Shown one piece after another: positions 10,208 through 21,930 of a stretch of DNA of 64,000 bases. Source of the stretch: Pseudosulfitobacter koreensis (GTDB taxonomy: Bacteria; Pseudomonadota; Alphaproteobacteria; Rhodobacterales; Rhodobacteraceae); contig NZ_JANKJG010000004.1 in NCBI RefSeq assembly GCF_024733015.1, positions 186,001 to 250,000 on the forward strand, read 5' to 3'. Within the stretch, counting starts at the first letter, position 1. Every line of letters starts with the position of its first letter. A program made the position numbers and the translations under genes. The notes under the pieces are model-generated. The model made no database searches. It saw only the letters and a list, made by a program, of their open reading frames with translations, and was not told where the DNA came from.

Positions 10208-10612
10208 ATGACAATGGAACTCTACGCCCACGCGATCGCGTCCTTAGGCGGCTATGCCATCCTGATGTTCGTGCTGACCGCGCTCTCCGCCGCCGGCCGC
10301 TCCGACGATGAGCGTGCCCTCTGCGGACAGGTCAAACGCGACTATGCCAACCCGACCTACCGCAAGGCGCGCGCCCACGCCAATGCGGTCGAAAGCGCCG
10401 GACCCTTCATCGCGGCCGTGCTCGCGGCGATCCTGATGGGGGCCAACCCGTTCTGGGTGAACCTCTTTGCCTCGGTGTTCCTGGCGGCGCGGGTCGTCAT
10501 GGCCTTCGTGCACATCGGCACCACGAACCAGCCGATGCGCAGCCTGTTCTGGTCGATCAGCATGCTGTGCGTGCTGGCAATGGCCGTCATGGCGATCTGG
10601 GGGGCCTTCTGA
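10208..10612 (+). CDS. MAPEG family membrane protein
   Basis: A 134-residue, four-helix membrane protein of the MAPEG family (membrane-associated eicosanoid/glutathione metabolism), with the typical early segment ...VKRDYANPTYRKARAHANAVES before helix 2. Bacterial members have mostly unknown substrates. It starts 3 bases after nuoF and overlaps the next gene by one base (TGATG), so it is part of the nuo transcript. Confidence 0.85.
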   Translation: MTMELYAHAIASLGGYAILMFVLTALSAAGRSDDERALCGQVKRDYANPTYRKARAHANAVESAGPFIAAVLAAILMGANPFWVNLFASVFLAARVVMAFVHIGTTNQPMRSLFWSISMLCVLAMAVMAIWGAF

Positions 10613-10938
10613 TGCGTCTGATCCTGTTGATGACGGCAGCGCTGGCAATGACGGCCTGCAACCAGCGCGACGAGGACCTGGCCTTTGACGGTCAATACTA
10701 CCGCACCAGCACCAAGAAGGTCGGCGACGACCGTTCGGTGTTCCAGACCGAGGTCAAGCCGGTCTCGCAAAGCCTGACCGGCGCGCGCGAGGCGGGGCTT
10801 TACGACGCGACGCGCTACTGCATCGAGGATTTCGGCACGTCCAACATCGTCTGGACGCGCGGACCGGATGGCGACGACGGCGCGCTCTTGGTGTCGAACG
10901 ACACGTTGATCCTGCAGGGAACCTGCAGCGTTCGATGA
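10612..10938 (+). CDS. small lipoprotein of unknown function
   Basis: 108 residues with a type II signal peptide: a hydrophobic start and lipobox AMTAC, giving lipid-modified Cys16. The mature part has two further Cys (CIEDFG and TCSVR). Translation is coupled to the MAPEG gene by a one-base overlap. No family recognised. An outer- or inner-membrane lipoprotein in a respiratory operon is odd but is also seen after nuoG. Confidence 0.75.
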   Translation: MRLILLMTAALAMTACNQRDEDLAFDGQYYRTSTKKVGDDRSVFQTEVKPVSQSLTGAREAGLYDATRYCIEDFGTSNIVWTRGPDGDDGALLVSNDTLILQGTCSVR

Positions 10939-11072
10939 CGGGTCCGGCGACATATCGCCCGGTTTTCACGCCAGACGTGTCCTGCTATTGCATATCAGGG
11001 CGCAGGTTTCCCATGTCCGCAGAGGGGCCCGCGCGCGTGCGCGGCCCGTTTCGCAGCACAGGAGACTTGAAC

Positions 11073-11477
11073 ATGCGACTGACGACACTTGTGATCGGCA
11101 CAGCCCTCGCGCTTTCGACGGCGACCACCGCCATGGCCAAACCGCATCTGCGCGACACGCCCATCGACGACGCGCTGCTGGCGGTCGGTCTGGCCGACGA
11201 GATCCGCAAAAGCTGCCCCGACATCTCGGCGCGGATGATCAAGGCCTTCGGCTTTTTAAACGGTTTAAACAATCAGGCACAGGCGATGGGCTATACCAGC
11301 GCCGAAATCGACGCCTACCGGAAATCCGACGCCGAAAAAGCACGGCTGAAAAAGCGCGGCCAGGCATATTTGGCTGCCAATGGGGTTGTCGCCGGACAGC
11401 CAGAGACGTATTGCGCGCTTGGGCGCAACGAAATCGAAAAATCGAGCCGGATCGGTTCGTTACTCAGGGTGAATTGA
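11073..11477 (+). CDS. secreted protein of unknown function (DUF5333-like)
   Basis: 134 residues with a clear Sec signal peptide (cleavage after AMA, residue ~22), leaving a ~110-residue periplasmic protein with two Cys (KSCPDIS, TYCALG). It resembles proteins annotated as DUF5333 near nuoG in Rhodobacterales (from memory). The ATG at 11073 has AGGAGA upstream. The 134 bases before it are gene-free. Two bases-scale spacing to nuoG (3 bases). Confidence 0.75.
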   Translation: MRLTTLVIGTALALSTATTAMAKPHLRDTPIDDALLAVGLADEIRKSCPDISARMIKAFGFLNGLNNQAQAMGYTSAEIDAYRKSDAEKARLKKRGQAYLAANGVVAGQPETYCALGRNEIEKSSRIGSLLRVN

Positions 11478-11480
11478 CGC

Positions 11481-13499
11481 ATGAGCGACCTTCGCAAGAT
11501 CATCATCGACGGCAAGGAAATCGAAGTAGAAGGGGCGATGACCCTGATCCAGGCCTGTGAGTTGGCCGGGGTCGAGATTCCGCGCTTTTGCTACCACGAG
11601 CGGCTGACCATCGCGGGCAACTGCCGGATGTGTCTGGTCGAGGTCGTGGGCGGCCCGCCCAAGCCCGCCGCATCCTGCGCGATGCAGGTCCGCGATCTGC
11701 GTCCCGGCCCCGAAGGCCAGCCGCCCGTCGTGAAAACCAACAGCCCGATGGTCAAGAAGGCCCGCGAGGGCGTGATGGAATTCCTGCTGATCAACCACCC
11801 GCTCGATTGCCCGATCTGCGACCAGGGCGGCGAATGCGACCTGCAGGATCAGGCCATGGCCTACGGCGTCGATTTCAGCCGTTTCCGCGAAGCCAAGCGC
11901 GCGACCGAGGATCTGGATCTTGGCCCGCTGGTCGAAACCCACATGACGCGCTGCATCTCGTGCACCCGTTGCGTGCGCTTCACCACCGAGGTCGCAGGCA
12001 TCACCCAGATGGGCCAGACCGGGCGCGGCGAAGACGCCGAGATCACCTCCTATCTGGGCGAGACGCTTGATTCGAACCTTCAGGGCAACATCATCGACCT
12101 CTGCCCAGTGGGCGCGCTGGTCTCGAAACCCTATGCGTTCACCGCGCGGCCCTGGGAACTGAGCAAGACCGAAAGCATCGACGTGATGGATGCGCTCGGC
12201 TCGTCGATCCGCGTCGACACCAAGGGCCGCGAAGTCATGCGCTTCCTGCCGCTGAACCATGATGGCGTGAATGAAGAGTGGATTTCGGACAAGACCCGTT
12301 TCGTCTGGGACGGTCTGCGCCGGCAACGTCTGGACACGCCCTACATCCGCGAGAACGGCAAGCTGCGCAAAGCCGACTGGGGCGAGGCGCTGCAAGTGAC
12401 CGCGTCCAGGATCAAGGGTGCCGAAAAGCTGGCCGGTCTGGTCGGTGATCTGGCCCCGGTCGAGGCGATCTTTGCGCTGAAACAGCTGATCGAGGGGCAG
12501 GGCGGCGTCGTCGAATGCCGCACCGATGGTGCCAAGCTCGAAGCGGGCAACCGCGCCTCCTATGCAGGCACCGCCCGGATCGAGGACATTGATTCAGCCA
12601 AGTTCATCCAGCTGATCGGCACCAACCCCCGCATCGAGGCACCCGTGCTGAACGCGCGCATCCGCAAGGCGTGGATCGCGGGCGCAGACGTCGGTCTGGT
12701 GGGCGAAGCCGTCGATCTGACCTATGACTACGCGCACGCAGGCACCGACCGTGCCGCGCTGAACGGCCTCTTGGACAAGGATTATGGCGACGTGCTCGAC
12801 GCACCGTCGATCGTGATCGTGGGCCAGGGCGCATTGCAAGAAGCCGACGGTGCCGCCGTTCTCGCCGCCGCGATGAAGCTGGCCGAGGATACAAACTCCA
12901 AGTTCATGGTCCTGCACACCGCCGCATCGCGCGTGGGTGCGATGGACGTGGGCGCGGTCAACGACCGTGGCATGGACGCCGTGGCCGAGGCCGACGTGAT
13001 CTATAACCTTGGTGCCGACGAGATCGAAATCGCCGAAGGTGCCTTTGTGATCTATCAGGGCAGCCACGGCGACCGTGGCGCACACCGCGCCGACGTGATC
13101 CTGCCCGGTGCCGCCTATACCGAGGAAAGCGGCGTCTTCATCAACACCGAAGGCCGCCCGCAACTGGCCCAACGCGCCAGCTTCGCCCCCGGCATGGCCA
13201 AGGAAAACTGGGCCATCCTGCGCGCGCTCTCGGGCGAGATGGACGCGGTTCTGCCCTATGACAACCTGGCCACCCTGCGCTCCGCGCTGGTCGAGGCTGT
13301 GCCGCACATCGCCGATCTGGACGAGGTGCCCGAAAACGAATGGCGCCCCGTGGCTTCGGGCAAACTGGGCGACGCGGCCTTCCGCAATGCGCTGTCGGAC
13401 TTCTGGCTGACCAACCCGATTGCGCGGTCCAGCCAGTTGATGGCCGAACTCAGCGCCAACGCCAAGGCACGTCTGCAAGGGGCGATGGCTGCTGAATGA
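11481..13499 (+). CDS. nuoG: NADH-quinone oxidoreductase subunit G
   Basis: The 672-residue 75-kDa-type subunit. The N-terminal ferredoxin-like part binds N1b (Cys in [17 protein letters not shown]), then the HxxxCxxC N5 site ([15 protein letters not shown]), and the N4 site ([11 protein letters not shown] ... DLCPVGAL). The remaining ~450 residues are the molybdopterin-oxidoreductase-like domain without cofactor residues, as usual for complex I. Its last four bases overlap the following lipoprotein gene (ATGA). Confidence 0.97.
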   Translation: MSDLRKIIIDGKEIEVEGAMTLIQACELAGVEIPRFCYHERLTIAGNCRMCLVEVVGGPPKPAASCAMQVRDLRPGPEGQPPVVKTNSPMVKKAREGVMEFLLINHPLDCPICDQGGECDLQDQAMAYGVDFSRFREAKRATEDLDLGPLVETHMTRCISCTRCVRFTTEVAGITQMGQTGRGEDAEITSYLGETLDSNLQGNIIDLCPVGALVSKPYAFTARPWELSKTESIDVMDALGSSIRVDTKGREVMRFLPLNHDGVNEEWISDKTRFVWDGLRRQRLDTPYIRENGKLRKADWGEALQVTASRIKGAEKLAGLVGDLAPVEAIFALKQLIEGQGGVVECRTDGAKLEAGNRASYAGTARIEDIDSAKFIQLIGTNPRIEAPVLNARIRKAWIAGADVGLVGEAVDLTYDYAHAGTDRAALNGLLDKDYGDVLDAPSIVIVGQGALQEADGAAVLAAAMKLAEDTNSKFMVLHTAASRVGAMDVGAVNDRGMDAVAEADVIYNLGADEIEIAEGAFVIYQGSHGDRGAHRADVILPGAAYTEESGVFINTEGRPQLAQRASFAPGMAKENWAILRALSGEMDAVLPYDNLATLRSALVEAVPHIADLDEVPENEWRPVASGKLGDAAFRNALSDFWLTNPIARSSQLMAELSANAKARLQGAMAAE

Positions 13500-13879
13500 T
13501 CCGCGCGGGCCTCATAGCCTTGGCGCCATTGGCCGCCTGTTCCGAGCCGGAGATCACGGCAGAACGTCTGATTCCCGATTACCGGAGCGTTCAGACGTCG
13601 CTGCTGGACAATGACCTGGTGCAGTTCAACGTGGAAATGACCAACGCGCTCAGCGGCCAGGACGTGTCTGATTACGCGCAATGCGCCGCAGCCGGCTATA
13701 CGTTGATCCGCGGATACGGATTTGCGCGCCATGTGCGGACAAAAGTAAACGAAGAGGGTGGCGTGTGGCAGGCAGATGCTGTTTACACCATCTCGCCATC
13801 CTTGCCGCGCGGATTGCGCACCATCGACGCCGAAGTCGAGGCTGCCAACTGTGCGGAAAAAGGGATACCGACGGTGTGA
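13496..13879 (+). CDS. small lipoprotein between nuoG and nuoH
   Basis: 127 residues starting in ATGA overlap with the nuoG stop. The first 15 residues form a very short lipoprotein signal ending LAAC. The mature protein has two Cys ([16 protein letters not shown]) spaced so that a disulfide is possible. No family recognised. Six bases to nuoH. It is a second lipoprotein within the nuo operon, not similar in sequence to the one at 10612. Confidence 0.72.
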   Translation: MIRAGLIALAPLAACSEPEITAERLIPDYRSVQTSLLDNDLVQFNVEMTNALSGQDVSDYAQCAAAGYTLIRGYGFARHVRTKVNEEGGVWQADAVYTISPSLPRGLRTIDAEVEAANCAEKGIPTV

Positions 13880-13885
13880 GGACCT

Positions 13886-14926
13886 ATGGCTGAATTTTTC
13901 ATTGTAAATCCCGTGGGCATGGGCCTGTTGATCGTCGCGCAGATCTTTCTGTTGGTGATCCCGCTTCTGGTCGCGCTGGCATTCCTGATGTATGCCGACC
14001 GCAAGATCTGGGCCGCCGTCCAGATGCGCCGCGGCCCCAACGTGGTGGGCGTCTTCGGCCTGCTGCAAAGTTTCGCGGACTTTGGCAAATACATCGTCAA
14101 AGAGGTCGTGGTGCCCGCCGGTGCCGACAAGGGCGTGTTCTTCATGGCGCCGATGGTCAGCCTGGTCATGGCGCTGATCGCCTGGGCGGTGATCCCGTTC
14201 AACGACGGCTGGGTGCTGTCTGACATCAACGTCGCCATCCTCTATGTCTTCGCCATCTCCTCGCTCGAGGTGTACGGCGTGATCATGGGCGGCTGGGCCT
14301 CGAACTCGAAATACCCGTTCCTCGGCTCGCTGCGCTCTGCGGCGCAGATGATCTCCTACGAGGTCAGCATCGGTCTGATCATCATCGGCGTGATCATCTC
14401 GTCCGGCTCGATGAATTTCGGCAACATCGTGCTGTCGCAAAAGGGCGATTGGGGCATCTTCAACTGGTACTGGCTGCCGCACTTCCCGATGCTGTTCCTG
14501 TTCCTGATCTCGGCGCTGGCCGAAACCAACCGCCCGCCCTTCGACCTTCCGGAGGCTGAATCGGAACTGGTCGCGGGCTATCAGGTCGAATATTCCTCTA
14601 CGCCCTTCCTGCTGTTCATGATCGGTGAACTGGTGGCCGTGGTCCTGATGTGCGCGCTGATCTCGCTGATGTTCTTCGGCGGCTGGCTGTCGCCGGTGCC
14701 GTTCCTGCCCGATGGCATCTTCTGGATGATCCTGAAAATGGGCTTTGTGTTCTTCATCATCTCGATGGTGAAGGCGATCACCCCGCGCTACCGCTATGAC
14801 CAGCTGATGCGTCTGGGCTGGAAGGTGTTCCTGCCGTTCAGCCTGATCTGGGTGATCTTCGTGGCCTTTGCCGCAAAATTCGAATGGTTCTGGGGCGTCT
14901 ATGCCCGCTGGACCGTGGGGAGCTAA
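13886..14926 (+). CDS. nuoH: NADH-quinone oxidoreductase subunit H
   Basis: A 346-residue, eight-helix membrane subunit that joins the quinone site to the proton-pumping arm. Signatures: MRRGPNVVG after helix 1, and [27 protein letters not shown], the loop facing the quinone cavity. Normal length. It ends 2 bases before nuoI. Confidence 0.97.
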   Translation: MAEFFIVNPVGMGLLIVAQIFLLVIPLLVALAFLMYADRKIWAAVQMRRGPNVVGVFGLLQSFADFGKYIVKEVVVPAGADKGVFFMAPMVSLVMALIAWAVIPFNDGWVLSDINVAILYVFAISSLEVYGVIMGGWASNSKYPFLGSLRSAAQMISYEVSIGLIIIGVIISSGSMNFGNIVLSQKGDWGIFNWYWLPHFPMLFLFLISALAETNRPPFDLPEAESELVAGYQVEYSSTPFLLFMIGELVAVVLMCALISLMFFGGWLSPVPFLPDGIFWMILKMGFVFFIISMVKAITPRYRYDQLMRLGWKVFLPFSLIWVIFVAFAAKFEWFWGVYARWTVGS

Positions 14927-14928
14927 GC

Positions 14929-15423
14929 ATGACACAGATTGATTACGCACGGCACGCCAAATATTTCCTGCTTCAGGATTTCTGGGGCGGCATGAAGCTG
15001 GGGCTGAAGTATTTCTTCCGGCCCAAGGCCACGATCAACTACCCGCACGAAAAGGGACCGCTTTCCCCTCGTTTTCGTGGTGAACACGCCCTGCGCCGCT
15101 ATCCCAACGGCGAAGAGCGGTGCATCGCCTGCAAACTCTGCGAGGCGATCTGCCCTGCGCAGGCCATCACCATCGACGCGGAACCCCGCGAGGACGGCAG
15201 CCGCCGCACCACGCGCTATGACATCGACATGACCAAATGCATCTACTGCGGCTTCTGTCAGGAAGCCTGCCCGGTTGATGCCATCGTCGAGGGGCCGAAC
15301 TTCGAATTCTCGACCGAGACCCGCGAAGAGCTGTTCTACGACAAGGCCAAACTGCTGGAAAACGGCGACCGCTGGGAAGCAGAGATTGCCCGCAACCTCG
15401 AACTGGACGCACCCTACCGATGA
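14929..15423 (+). CDS. nuoI: NADH-quinone oxidoreductase subunit I
   Basis: A 164-residue ferredoxin-like subunit carrying clusters N6a and N6b. Two complete 4Fe-4S motifs are seen: [15 protein letters not shown] and [15 protein letters not shown]. Start at ATG 14929; an upstream frame extension runs into nuoH and is not needed. The last four bases overlap the next gene. Confidence 0.96.
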   Translation: MTQIDYARHAKYFLLQDFWGGMKLGLKYFFRPKATINYPHEKGPLSPRFRGEHALRRYPNGEERCIACKLCEAICPAQAITIDAEPREDGSRRTTRYDIDMTKCIYCGFCQEACPVDAIVEGPNFEFSTETREELFYDKAKLLENGDRWEAEIARNLELDAPYR

Positions 15424-15818
15424 CCGATCCGACCAACCCCTTTGCCGCGATGATGGCCCAGATGCAGGACATGGCCAAGGCCTTTCCGGCCATGGAAGCC
15501 TTCGACATCCGCAAGTTCGAGGGCATGTTTCCGACCATGTCCAAGGACATGATGGAAGCGATGTTCGGCAACGCCTTCAACGAGGGCGGGCTGGACGCGC
15601 GCACGCGTCTTCTCTTGACGCTGGCAGGGTTGGTGATGCAAGGCGCGCAGAATGAAACGGCCGTGCGCCAGACCGTGCGTCACGCGGTCGAGGCGGGCGC
15701 CACAGCGCAGCATATCAGCGAAACGATTGCGATGATGTCGATGTTTGCAGGCATCCCCGCCACGACCAAGGCCATGGACCTGGCCCAGGCCGTCATGAAA
15801 GAGGACAAAGAGACATGA
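15420..15818 (+). CDS. carboxymuconolactone decarboxylase family protein without redox cysteines
   Basis: 132 residues, all-helical CMD/AhpD fold. The core [38 protein letters not shown] matches the family, but there is no Cys in the protein, so the AhpD-type CxxC peroxidase centre is absent. The start overlaps nuoI (ATGA) and the end overlaps nuoJ (ATGA), so it is tightly fixed in the nuo operon. It could be a decarboxylase-type member or a non-catalytic partner. Confidence 0.82.
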   Translation: MTDPTNPFAAMMAQMQDMAKAFPAMEAFDIRKFEGMFPTMSKDMMEAMFGNAFNEGGLDARTRLLLTLAGLVMQGAQNETAVRQTVRHAVEAGATAQHISETIAMMSMFAGIPATTKAMDLAQAVMKEDKET

Positions 15819-16417
15819 GCGTTTTCGCCTTTTACCTTTTCGCGATCTCGGTGATCGCCGGTGGGCTGTTCACGGTCATCAGCCGCAACCCCGTGCACTC
15901 GGTGCTCTGGCTGATCCTGTCGTTCCTGTCCGCTGCGGGCCTGTTCGTGCTGCTGGGCGCGGAATTCGTCGCGATGCTGCTGATCATCGTCTATGTCGGC
16001 GCGGTCGCGGTTCTGTTCCTCTTCGTGGTGATGATGCTCGACGTCGACTTCGCCGGGCTCAAGGCCGAAATGGCGCGCTACATGCCGCTGGCCCTGCTGA
16101 TCGGCCTGGTGATCCTGATGCAATTCGTCATGGCCTTCGGTGCCTGGGAAAGCAACGTCGCAGCCGCCGATCTGCGCCTGCAAGCCATCCCGCTGGACCG
16201 CCACAACACCGAAGCGCTGGGGATCATTCTTTATGACCAGTATTTCCTGCTGTTCCAGCTTGCCGGCCTGATCCTGCTGGTTGCGATGATCGGTGCCATC
16301 GTGCTGACCCTGCGCCACCGCAAGGACGTCAAGCGCCAGGACGTCACGGCGCAGATGATGCGCGACCCCGCCAAGGCGATGGAACTTCGCGACGTGAAAT
16401 CGGGGCAGGGGCTTTGA
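15815..16417 (+). CDS. nuoJ: NADH-quinone oxidoreductase subunit J
   Basis: A 200-residue, five-helix membrane subunit. The helix 3 segment [21 protein letters not shown] with its pi-bulge region is diagnostic. Coupled to the preceding gene by ATGA overlap. 79 bases with a strong palindrome separate it from nuoK. Confidence 0.95.
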   Translation: MSVFAFYLFAISVIAGGLFTVISRNPVHSVLWLILSFLSAAGLFVLLGAEFVAMLLIIVYVGAVAVLFLFVVMMLDVDFAGLKAEMARYMPLALLIGLVILMQFVMAFGAWESNVAAADLRLQAIPLDRHNTEALGIILYDQYFLLFQLAGLILLVAMIGAIVLTLRHRKDVKRQDVTAQMMRDPAKAMELRDVKSGQGL

Positions 16418-16442
16418 TGGACCGGACGCACCGCACGACATC

Positions 16443-16462
16443 GGGCAGCCGCGCGGCTGCCC
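16443..16462. repeat. perfect 20-bp palindrome between nuoJ and nuoK
   Basis: GGGCAGCC-GCGC-GGCTGCCC is fully self-complementary, giving an 8-bp stem with a GCGC loop or a 20-bp duplex site. No T run follows, so it is a weak terminator at best. It may slow RNA decay or adjust nuoK output within the operon. Confidence 0.8.
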
Positions 16463-16496
16463 TCAATACCAAACTACCAAAAGCCGAGGGACGGGC

Positions 16497-16802
16497 ATGA
16501 TCGGACTTGAACATTACCTGACAGTGGCAGCCACGCTGTTTGTCATCGGCATCTTCGGGCTTTTCCTGAACCGCAAGAACGTGATCATCCTGCTGATGAG
16601 CATCGAATTGATGCTGCTCGCGGTGAACATCAACTTCGTGGCCTTCTCCAGCTATCTGGGCGATCTCGTCGGGCAGGTGTTCACCCTGTTCGTGCTGACG
16701 GTCGCCGCAGCCGAAGCCGCGATCGGCCTTGCCATCCTGGTCTGTTTCTTCCGCAACCGTGGCACCATCGCGGTTGAAGACGTCAACGTGATGAAGGGCT
16801 GA
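16497..16802 (+). CDS. nuoK: NADH-quinone oxidoreductase subunit K
   Basis: A 101-residue, three-helix Mrp-related subunit. The proton-path glutamates are present in [16 protein letters not shown] (helix 2) and [14 protein letters not shown] (helix 3). It begins 79 bases after nuoJ and ends 4 bases before nuoL. Confidence 0.96.
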   Translation: MIGLEHYLTVAATLFVIGIFGLFLNRKNVIILLMSIELMLLAVNINFVAFSSYLGDLVGQVFTLFVLTVAAAEAAIGLAILVCFFRNRGTIAVEDVNVMKG

Positions 16803-16806
16803 ATAC

Positions 16807-18906
16807 ATGGAACTGACTATCCTATTTGCCCCTCTGGTCGGCGCGATCCTGTGCGGCTTTGGCTGGCGCGCCTTTGGCGAGACGGCGGCGATGTCCATCG
16901 CCACGGGGCTGTTGTTCCTGTCGGCGCTGCTGTCGTGGGTCGTGTTCCTGACGTTTGACGGCGTGACCGAGCAGATCCAGATCCTGCGCTACATCGAAAG
17001 CGGCTCGCTCAGCACCGATTGGTCGATCCGCATGGACCGTCTGACCGCGATCATGCTGATCGTGATCACCACCGTCTCCAGCCTGGTGCACCTCTATTCC
17101 TTTGGCTACATGGACAAGGACCCGCAGTGGAAAGACGACGAAAGCTATAGGCCACGCTTTTTCGCCTACCTGTCGTTCTTCACCTTCGCGATGCTGATGC
17201 TGGTGACCTCGGACAACCTGGTCCAGATGTTCTTTGGCTGGGAAGGCGTGGGCGTCGCGTCCTACCTGCTGATCGGCTTTTACTACCGCAAACCGTCGGC
17301 CAACGCCGCCGCGATCAAGGCCTTCGTGGTCAACCGCGTGGGCGACTTCGGCTTTGCGCTGGGGATCTTCGCGCTGTTCTTCCTGACCGACAGCATCCGC
17401 TTTGACGACATCTTTGCCGCCGCACCCGGTCTGGCCGAGACGCAACTCAGCTTCCTGTGGCGCGAGTGGAACGCCGCCAACGTCATCGCGATCCTGCTGT
17501 TCATCGGCGCGATGGGCAAATCGGCACAGCTGTTCCTGCACACATGGCTGCCCGACGCGATGGAAGGCCCGACGCCCGTGTCGGCGCTGATCCACGCAGC
17601 CACGATGGTCACCGCCGGCGTCTTCCTGGTCTGCCGCATGTCGCCGGTCATGGAATTCGCGCCCGAAGCGCAGATGTTCATCGTCTTCCTCGGCGCGACA
17701 ACGGCCTTTTATGCGGCCACCGTGGGTCTGGTTCAGACCGACATCAAACGCGTGATCGCCTACTCGACCTGTTCACAGCTGGGTTACATGTTCGTGGCCG
17801 CAGGCGTCGGCATGTATTCGGCGGCGATGTTCCACCTGTTCACCCACGCCTTCTTCAAGGCGATGCTGTTTCTGGGCGCGGGCTCGGTCATCCATGCGAT
17901 GCACCACGAACAGGACATGACCAACTATGGCGGCCTGCGCAAAAAGATCCCCTATACCTTCGCGGCGATGCTGATCGGCACGCTGGCGATCACCGGGGTC
18001 GGCATTCCGCTGACGCACATCGGCTTCGCGGGCTTCCTCTCCAAGGACGCGATCATCGAAAGCGCCTTTGCGGGTGGTACATCCTATGCCTTCTGGCTGC
18101 TGGTGATCGCCGCGACCATGACCAGCTTCTACAGCTGGCGCCTGATCTTCCTCACCTTCTTTGGAGAACCGCGCGGCAACAAGCACACCCATGACCACGC
18201 GCACGAAAGCCCGATGGTCATGCTGATCCCGCTGGGCGTCCTGTCGCTGGGCGCGATCTTTGCCGGCATGCTGTGGTACAACAGCTTCTTCGGCCACGTC
18301 GATCAGGTCGGCAAGTTCTACGGCATCCCCGTGGCCGAGGTCGGCGCAGAAGACCACGCCGAAGCAGGCGAAGACGACACAGCCGAACTGGTCACCGAAG
18401 ACCAGGCCGACGTCGTGGCCGAAGCCGAACACCACTATGCATTCGCAGGCCAGCCGGGGCAGGGTGCGCTCTACATGGCGCCGGACAACCACGTCCTCGA
18501 CGACGCGCATGATGCGCCCGTCTGGGTCAAGGTCTCGCCCTTCGTCGCGATGCTGATCGGCCTGCTGGGTGCGCTGTGGTTCTACATCTGGAACCCGACG
18601 CTGCCCGGTCGTCTGGCCGAAAGCCAGCGCCCGATATACCTGTTCCTCAAGAACAAATGGTACTTTGACGAGCTGTACGACGTCATCTTCGTGCGGCCTG
18701 CCAAATGGATCGGCCGCCAGCTGTGGAAGAAGGGTGACGGCAACGTCATCGACGGCACACTCAACGGCGTGGCCCTGGGCATCGTGCCCTTCCTGACCCG
18801 TCTCTCCGGCCGTGCGCAGTCCGGCTATATCTTTACCTATGCCTTCGCGATGGTGATCGGGATCGCTGTTCTGATCACCTGGGTGACCCTCGGAGGGGCG
18901 AACTGA
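16807..18906 (+). CDS. nuoL: NADH-quinone oxidoreductase subunit L
   Basis: The 699-residue antiporter-like subunit with the distal proton channel. Core motifs include [46 protein letters not shown] and [29 protein letters not shown]. An Asp/Glu/His-rich loop near residues 510-560 precedes the long lateral helix at the C-terminus. The stop overlaps nuoM by one base. Confidence 0.97.
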   Translation: MELTILFAPLVGAILCGFGWRAFGETAAMSIATGLLFLSALLSWVVFLTFDGVTEQIQILRYIESGSLSTDWSIRMDRLTAIMLIVITTVSSLVHLYSFGYMDKDPQWKDDESYRPRFFAYLSFFTFAMLMLVTSDNLVQMFFGWEGVGVASYLLIGFYYRKPSANAAAIKAFVVNRVGDFGFALGIFALFFLTDSIRFDDIFAAAPGLAETQLSFLWREWNAANVIAILLFIGAMGKSAQLFLHTWLPDAMEGPTPVSALIHAATMVTAGVFLVCRMSPVMEFAPEAQMFIVFLGATTAFYAATVGLVQTDIKRVIAYSTCSQLGYMFVAAGVGMYSAAMFHLFTHAFFKAMLFLGAGSVIHAMHHEQDMTNYGGLRKKIPYTFAAMLIGTLAITGVGIPLTHIGFAGFLSKDAIIESAFAGGTSYAFWLLVIAATMTSFYSWRLIFLTFFGEPRGNKHTHDHAHESPMVMLIPLGVLSLGAIFAGMLWYNSFFGHVDQVGKFYGIPVAEVGAEDHAEAGEDDTAELVTEDQADVVAEAEHHYAFAGQPGQGALYMAPDNHVLDDAHDAPVWVKVSPFVAMLIGLLGALWFYIWNPTLPGRLAESQRPIYLFLKNKWYFDELYDVIFVRPAKWIGRQLWKKGDGNVIDGTLNGVALGIVPFLTRLSGRAQSGYIFTYAFAMVIGIAVLITWVTLGGAN

Positions 18907-20447
18907 TGGACAACCTTCTTTCCATTACCACGTTTATCCCCGCCCTGGCGGCGCTGATCCTGGCCCTGTTCCTGCGCGGCAGCGATGCCGCGGCGCAGCG
19001 CAATGCCAAATGGGTGGCGATGTTCGCAACCACCGCCACCTTCCTGGTGTCGCTGTTCATCCTGTTCGAATTCGACCCCGGCAACCCCGGCTTCCAGTTC
19101 GTCGAACAGGCCGATTGGCTCTTGGGCCTGCAATACAAGATGGGCGTTGACGGGATCAGCGTTCTGTTCGTGATGCTGACCACCTTCATGATGCCGCTGG
19201 TGATCGCCGCCAGCTGGAACGTGGAAAGCCGCGTCAAGGAATACATGATCGCCTTCCTGCTGCTGGAAACGCTGATGCTGGGCGTGTTCATGGCGCTGGA
19301 CATGGTGCTGTTCTATCTGTTCTTCGAAGCCGGGCTGATCCCGATGTTCCTGATCATCGGCATCTGGGGCGGGGCCAACCGCATCTATGCCTCGTTCAAG
19401 TTCTTCCTTTACACCTTCCTCGGCTCGGTGCTGATGCTGGTGGCGATGGTCGCTATGTTCTCGGATGCGGGCACCACCGACATCGTGCTGCTGCTGAACC
19501 ACGAATTTGCCTACGGCACCTTCGACGTGCTGGGCATCCAGATCGTCGGCGGCATGCAGACGCTGATGTTCCTCGCGTTCTTCGCCAGCTTCGCGGTCAA
19601 GATGCCGATGTGGCCGGTGCACACCTGGCTGCCCGACGCACACGTTCAGGCGCCCACCGCAGGGTCGGTGGTTCTGGCCGCGATCCTGCTGAAGATGGGC
19701 GGCTACGGCTTCCTGCGCTTTTCGCTGCCGATGTTCCCCGTGGGCTCCGAAGTGCTGGCGCCGCTGGTCTTGTGGATGTCGGCGATCGCCATCGTCTACA
19801 CCTCGCTGGTGGCTCTCGTGCAGGAAGACATGAAAAAGCTGATCGCCTATTCGTCGGTCGCGCACATGGGCTTTGTCACCATGGGCATCTTCACCGCCAA
19901 CCAGCAGGGTCTGGACGGCGCGATCTTCCAGATGGTCAGCCACGGCTTCATCTCGGGGGCGCTGTTCCTCTGCGTCGGCGTGATCTATGACCGCATGCAC
20001 ACCCGCGAGATCGACGCCTATGGCGGTCTGGTCAACCGGATGCCCGCCTATGCGCTGGTGTTCCTGTTCTTCACCATGGCCAACGTCGGCCTGCCGGGCA
20101 CATCGGGCTTTGTGGGCGAATTCCTGACGCTGATGGGCGCGTTCCAGGTCAACACCTGGGTGGCCGCAGTGGCGACGACAGGCGTGATCTTCTCGGCGGC
20201 CTATGCGCTCTGGCTTTACCGCCGCGTGGTGCTGGGTGACCTGATCAAGGAAAGCCTGAAGGCGATCACCGACATGACCCGCCGCGAAAAGCTGATCTTT
20301 GCACCTCTGGTGGTGATGACGCTGCTGCTGGGGGTTTATCCCGCGCTTGTGCTGGACATCATCGGGCCGTCGGTTTCCGCACTGGTCAACAACTACGACA
20401 CGGCCACCGCCGCAGCAGCCGCTGCGATGCAAGTGGTCGGAAACTGA
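18906..20447 (+). CDS. nuoM: NADH-quinone oxidoreductase subunit M
   Basis: A 513-residue antiporter-like subunit. Seen: [21 protein letters not shown] with the key Glu in helix 5, and [40 protein letters not shown]. Normal length. Start overlaps nuoL; nuoN follows after 16 bases. Confidence 0.97.
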   Translation: MDNLLSITTFIPALAALILALFLRGSDAAAQRNAKWVAMFATTATFLVSLFILFEFDPGNPGFQFVEQADWLLGLQYKMGVDGISVLFVMLTTFMMPLVIAASWNVESRVKEYMIAFLLLETLMLGVFMALDMVLFYLFFEAGLIPMFLIIGIWGGANRIYASFKFFLYTFLGSVLMLVAMVAMFSDAGTTDIVLLLNHEFAYGTFDVLGIQIVGGMQTLMFLAFFASFAVKMPMWPVHTWLPDAHVQAPTAGSVVLAAILLKMGGYGFLRFSLPMFPVGSEVLAPLVLWMSAIAIVYTSLVALVQEDMKKLIAYSSVAHMGFVTMGIFTANQQGLDGAIFQMVSHGFISGALFLCVGVIYDRMHTREIDAYGGLVNRMPAYALVFLFFTMANVGLPGTSGFVGEFLTLMGAFQVNTWVAAVATTGVIFSAAYALWLYRRVVLGDLIKESLKAITDMTRREKLIFAPLVVMTLLLGVYPALVLDIIGPSVSALVNNYDTATAAAAAAMQVVGN

Positions 20448-20463
20448 TAAAGGAACGGGACCC

Positions 20464-21906
20464 ATGTCCGCTGATCTGACGCTTATTCTTCCCGAGATCG
20501 TCCTGGCCGTCTTCGCTATCCTGGGCCTTCTGGGGGCTGTCTACACCGGCAAGGACGCACTGGCCCCGGCGCTGACCTGGGCGACGTCGGCCCTGTTCGT
20601 GCTGGTGGCCCTGTGGGTCGGATTGGCCGCACCCGAAACCCACCTGGGTTTTGGCGGCATGTTCATCGACGACGGCTTTGCACGCTTCGCCAAGGTTACG
20701 CTGCTCTTGTCCGCAGCGGCCGTTCTGGCCATGTCCGAAGGGTACATGTCCAACCGCGGCCTGTTGCGGTTTGAATACCCGGTGCTGGTCACGCTGTCCG
20801 TGGTCGGCATGATGATGATGGTCAGCGCGGGCGATCTGATGTCGCTCTACATGGGCCTCGAGCTGCAATCGCTGGCGCTTTACGTCGTGGCGTCGCTGCG
20901 CCGCGATTCGATCAAATCGACCGAGGCGGGCCTGAAGTACTTCGTGCTGGGCGCGCTCAGCTCGGGCCTGCTGCTCTACGGGGCGTCGCTGGTCTATGGC
21001 TATTCGGGCACCACGCTGTTCTCGGGCATCATCCTCACCACGATCACGGGCGAGGTGTCCATCGGGCTGCTGCTGGGTCTGGTGTTCCTGATCTCGGGCC
21101 TCGCGTTCAAGGTCTCGGCGGTGCCCTTCCACATGTGGACGCCCGACGTCTACGAGGGTGCTCCGACGCCGATCACCGCATTCCTGGCCACGGCCCCGAA
21201 GGTGGCGGCGATGGCCCTGTTCGCGCGGCTGTTGCACGACGCCTTCGGCAGTGCGGTCAGCGACTGGCAGCAGGTCGTGGCCCTGATCTCGGTGCTGTCG
21301 ATGTTCCTGGGCGGGATCGCGGCCATCGGCCAGACCAACATCAAGCGGCTGATGGCCTATTCGTCGATCGCGCACATGGGCTATGCCCTGATGGGCCTGG
21401 CGGCGGGCACCGTGCTGGGCGTGCAGGCGATGCTGGTCTATCTCGCGATCTACGTGACGATGAACGTCGGCACCTTCGCCTTTATCCTGATGATGGAGCG
21501 TGACGGGCAGCCGGTGGTCGATGTCACATCGCTCAACATGTATTCCAAACGCGAACCCGGCAAGGCGCTGGCGATGCTGGTGCTGCTGTTCAGCCTTGCG
21601 GGCGTACCGCCGATGCTGGGCTTCTTCGGCAAGCTCTACGTGCTGCGCGCCGCCTATGACGGCGGGCTGGCGTGGCTGGCGATTGCCGGTGTGATCGCAT
21701 CCGTCATCGGTGCGTTCTACTATCTGCGGATCGTGTTCTACATGTACTTCGGCGACGAGAACGCCCAAGGGCTCGATGGCGGCAAGTCGCCCGTGCTCTG
21801 GGGGTTCCTGATGGCCTCGGCCGTGGTGATGGTGCTGGGCATCGTCAACATGTTCGGCGTCGAGAGTGCTGCGGCTGCGGCTGCGGCATCCCTCGTTGTC
21901 AACTGA
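20464..21906 (+). CDS. nuoN: NADH-quinone oxidoreductase subunit N
   Basis: A 480-residue antiporter-like subunit. Motifs: [22 protein letters not shown] with the key Glu, and [35 protein letters not shown]. Start at ATG 20464 with AAAGGAACGGG upstream. Last of the fourteen nuo genes. Confidence 0.97.
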   Translation: MSADLTLILPEIVLAVFAILGLLGAVYTGKDALAPALTWATSALFVLVALWVGLAAPETHLGFGGMFIDDGFARFAKVTLLLSAAAVLAMSEGYMSNRGLLRFEYPVLVTLSVVGMMMMVSAGDLMSLYMGLELQSLALYVVASLRRDSIKSTEAGLKYFVLGALSSGLLLYGASLVYGYSGTTLFSGIILTTITGEVSIGLLLGLVFLISGLAFKVSAVPFHMWTPDVYEGAPTPITAFLATAPKVAAMALFARLLHDAFGSAVSDWQQVVALISVLSMFLGGIAAIGQTNIKRLMAYSSIAHMGYALMGLAAGTVLGVQAMLVYLAIYVTMNVGTFAFILMMERDGQPVVDVTSLNMYSKREPGKALAMLVLLFSLAGVPPMLGFFGKLYVLRAAYDGGLAWLAIAGVIASVIGAFYYLRIVFYMYFGDENAQGLDGGKSPVLWGFLMASAVVMVLGIVNMFGVESAAAAAAASLVVN

Positions 21907-21930
21907 ACCGGCGGCGCCGGTGGCCCCTGA

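Noticed and set aside
7682..10231. 849-codon open frame antisense to nuoE, its neighbour and nuoF
   Set aside because: It mirrors well-supported genes. In DNA with such GC-rich third positions, long antisense frames arise freely; the product is rich in His, Arg, Gly and Ala and shows no domain.
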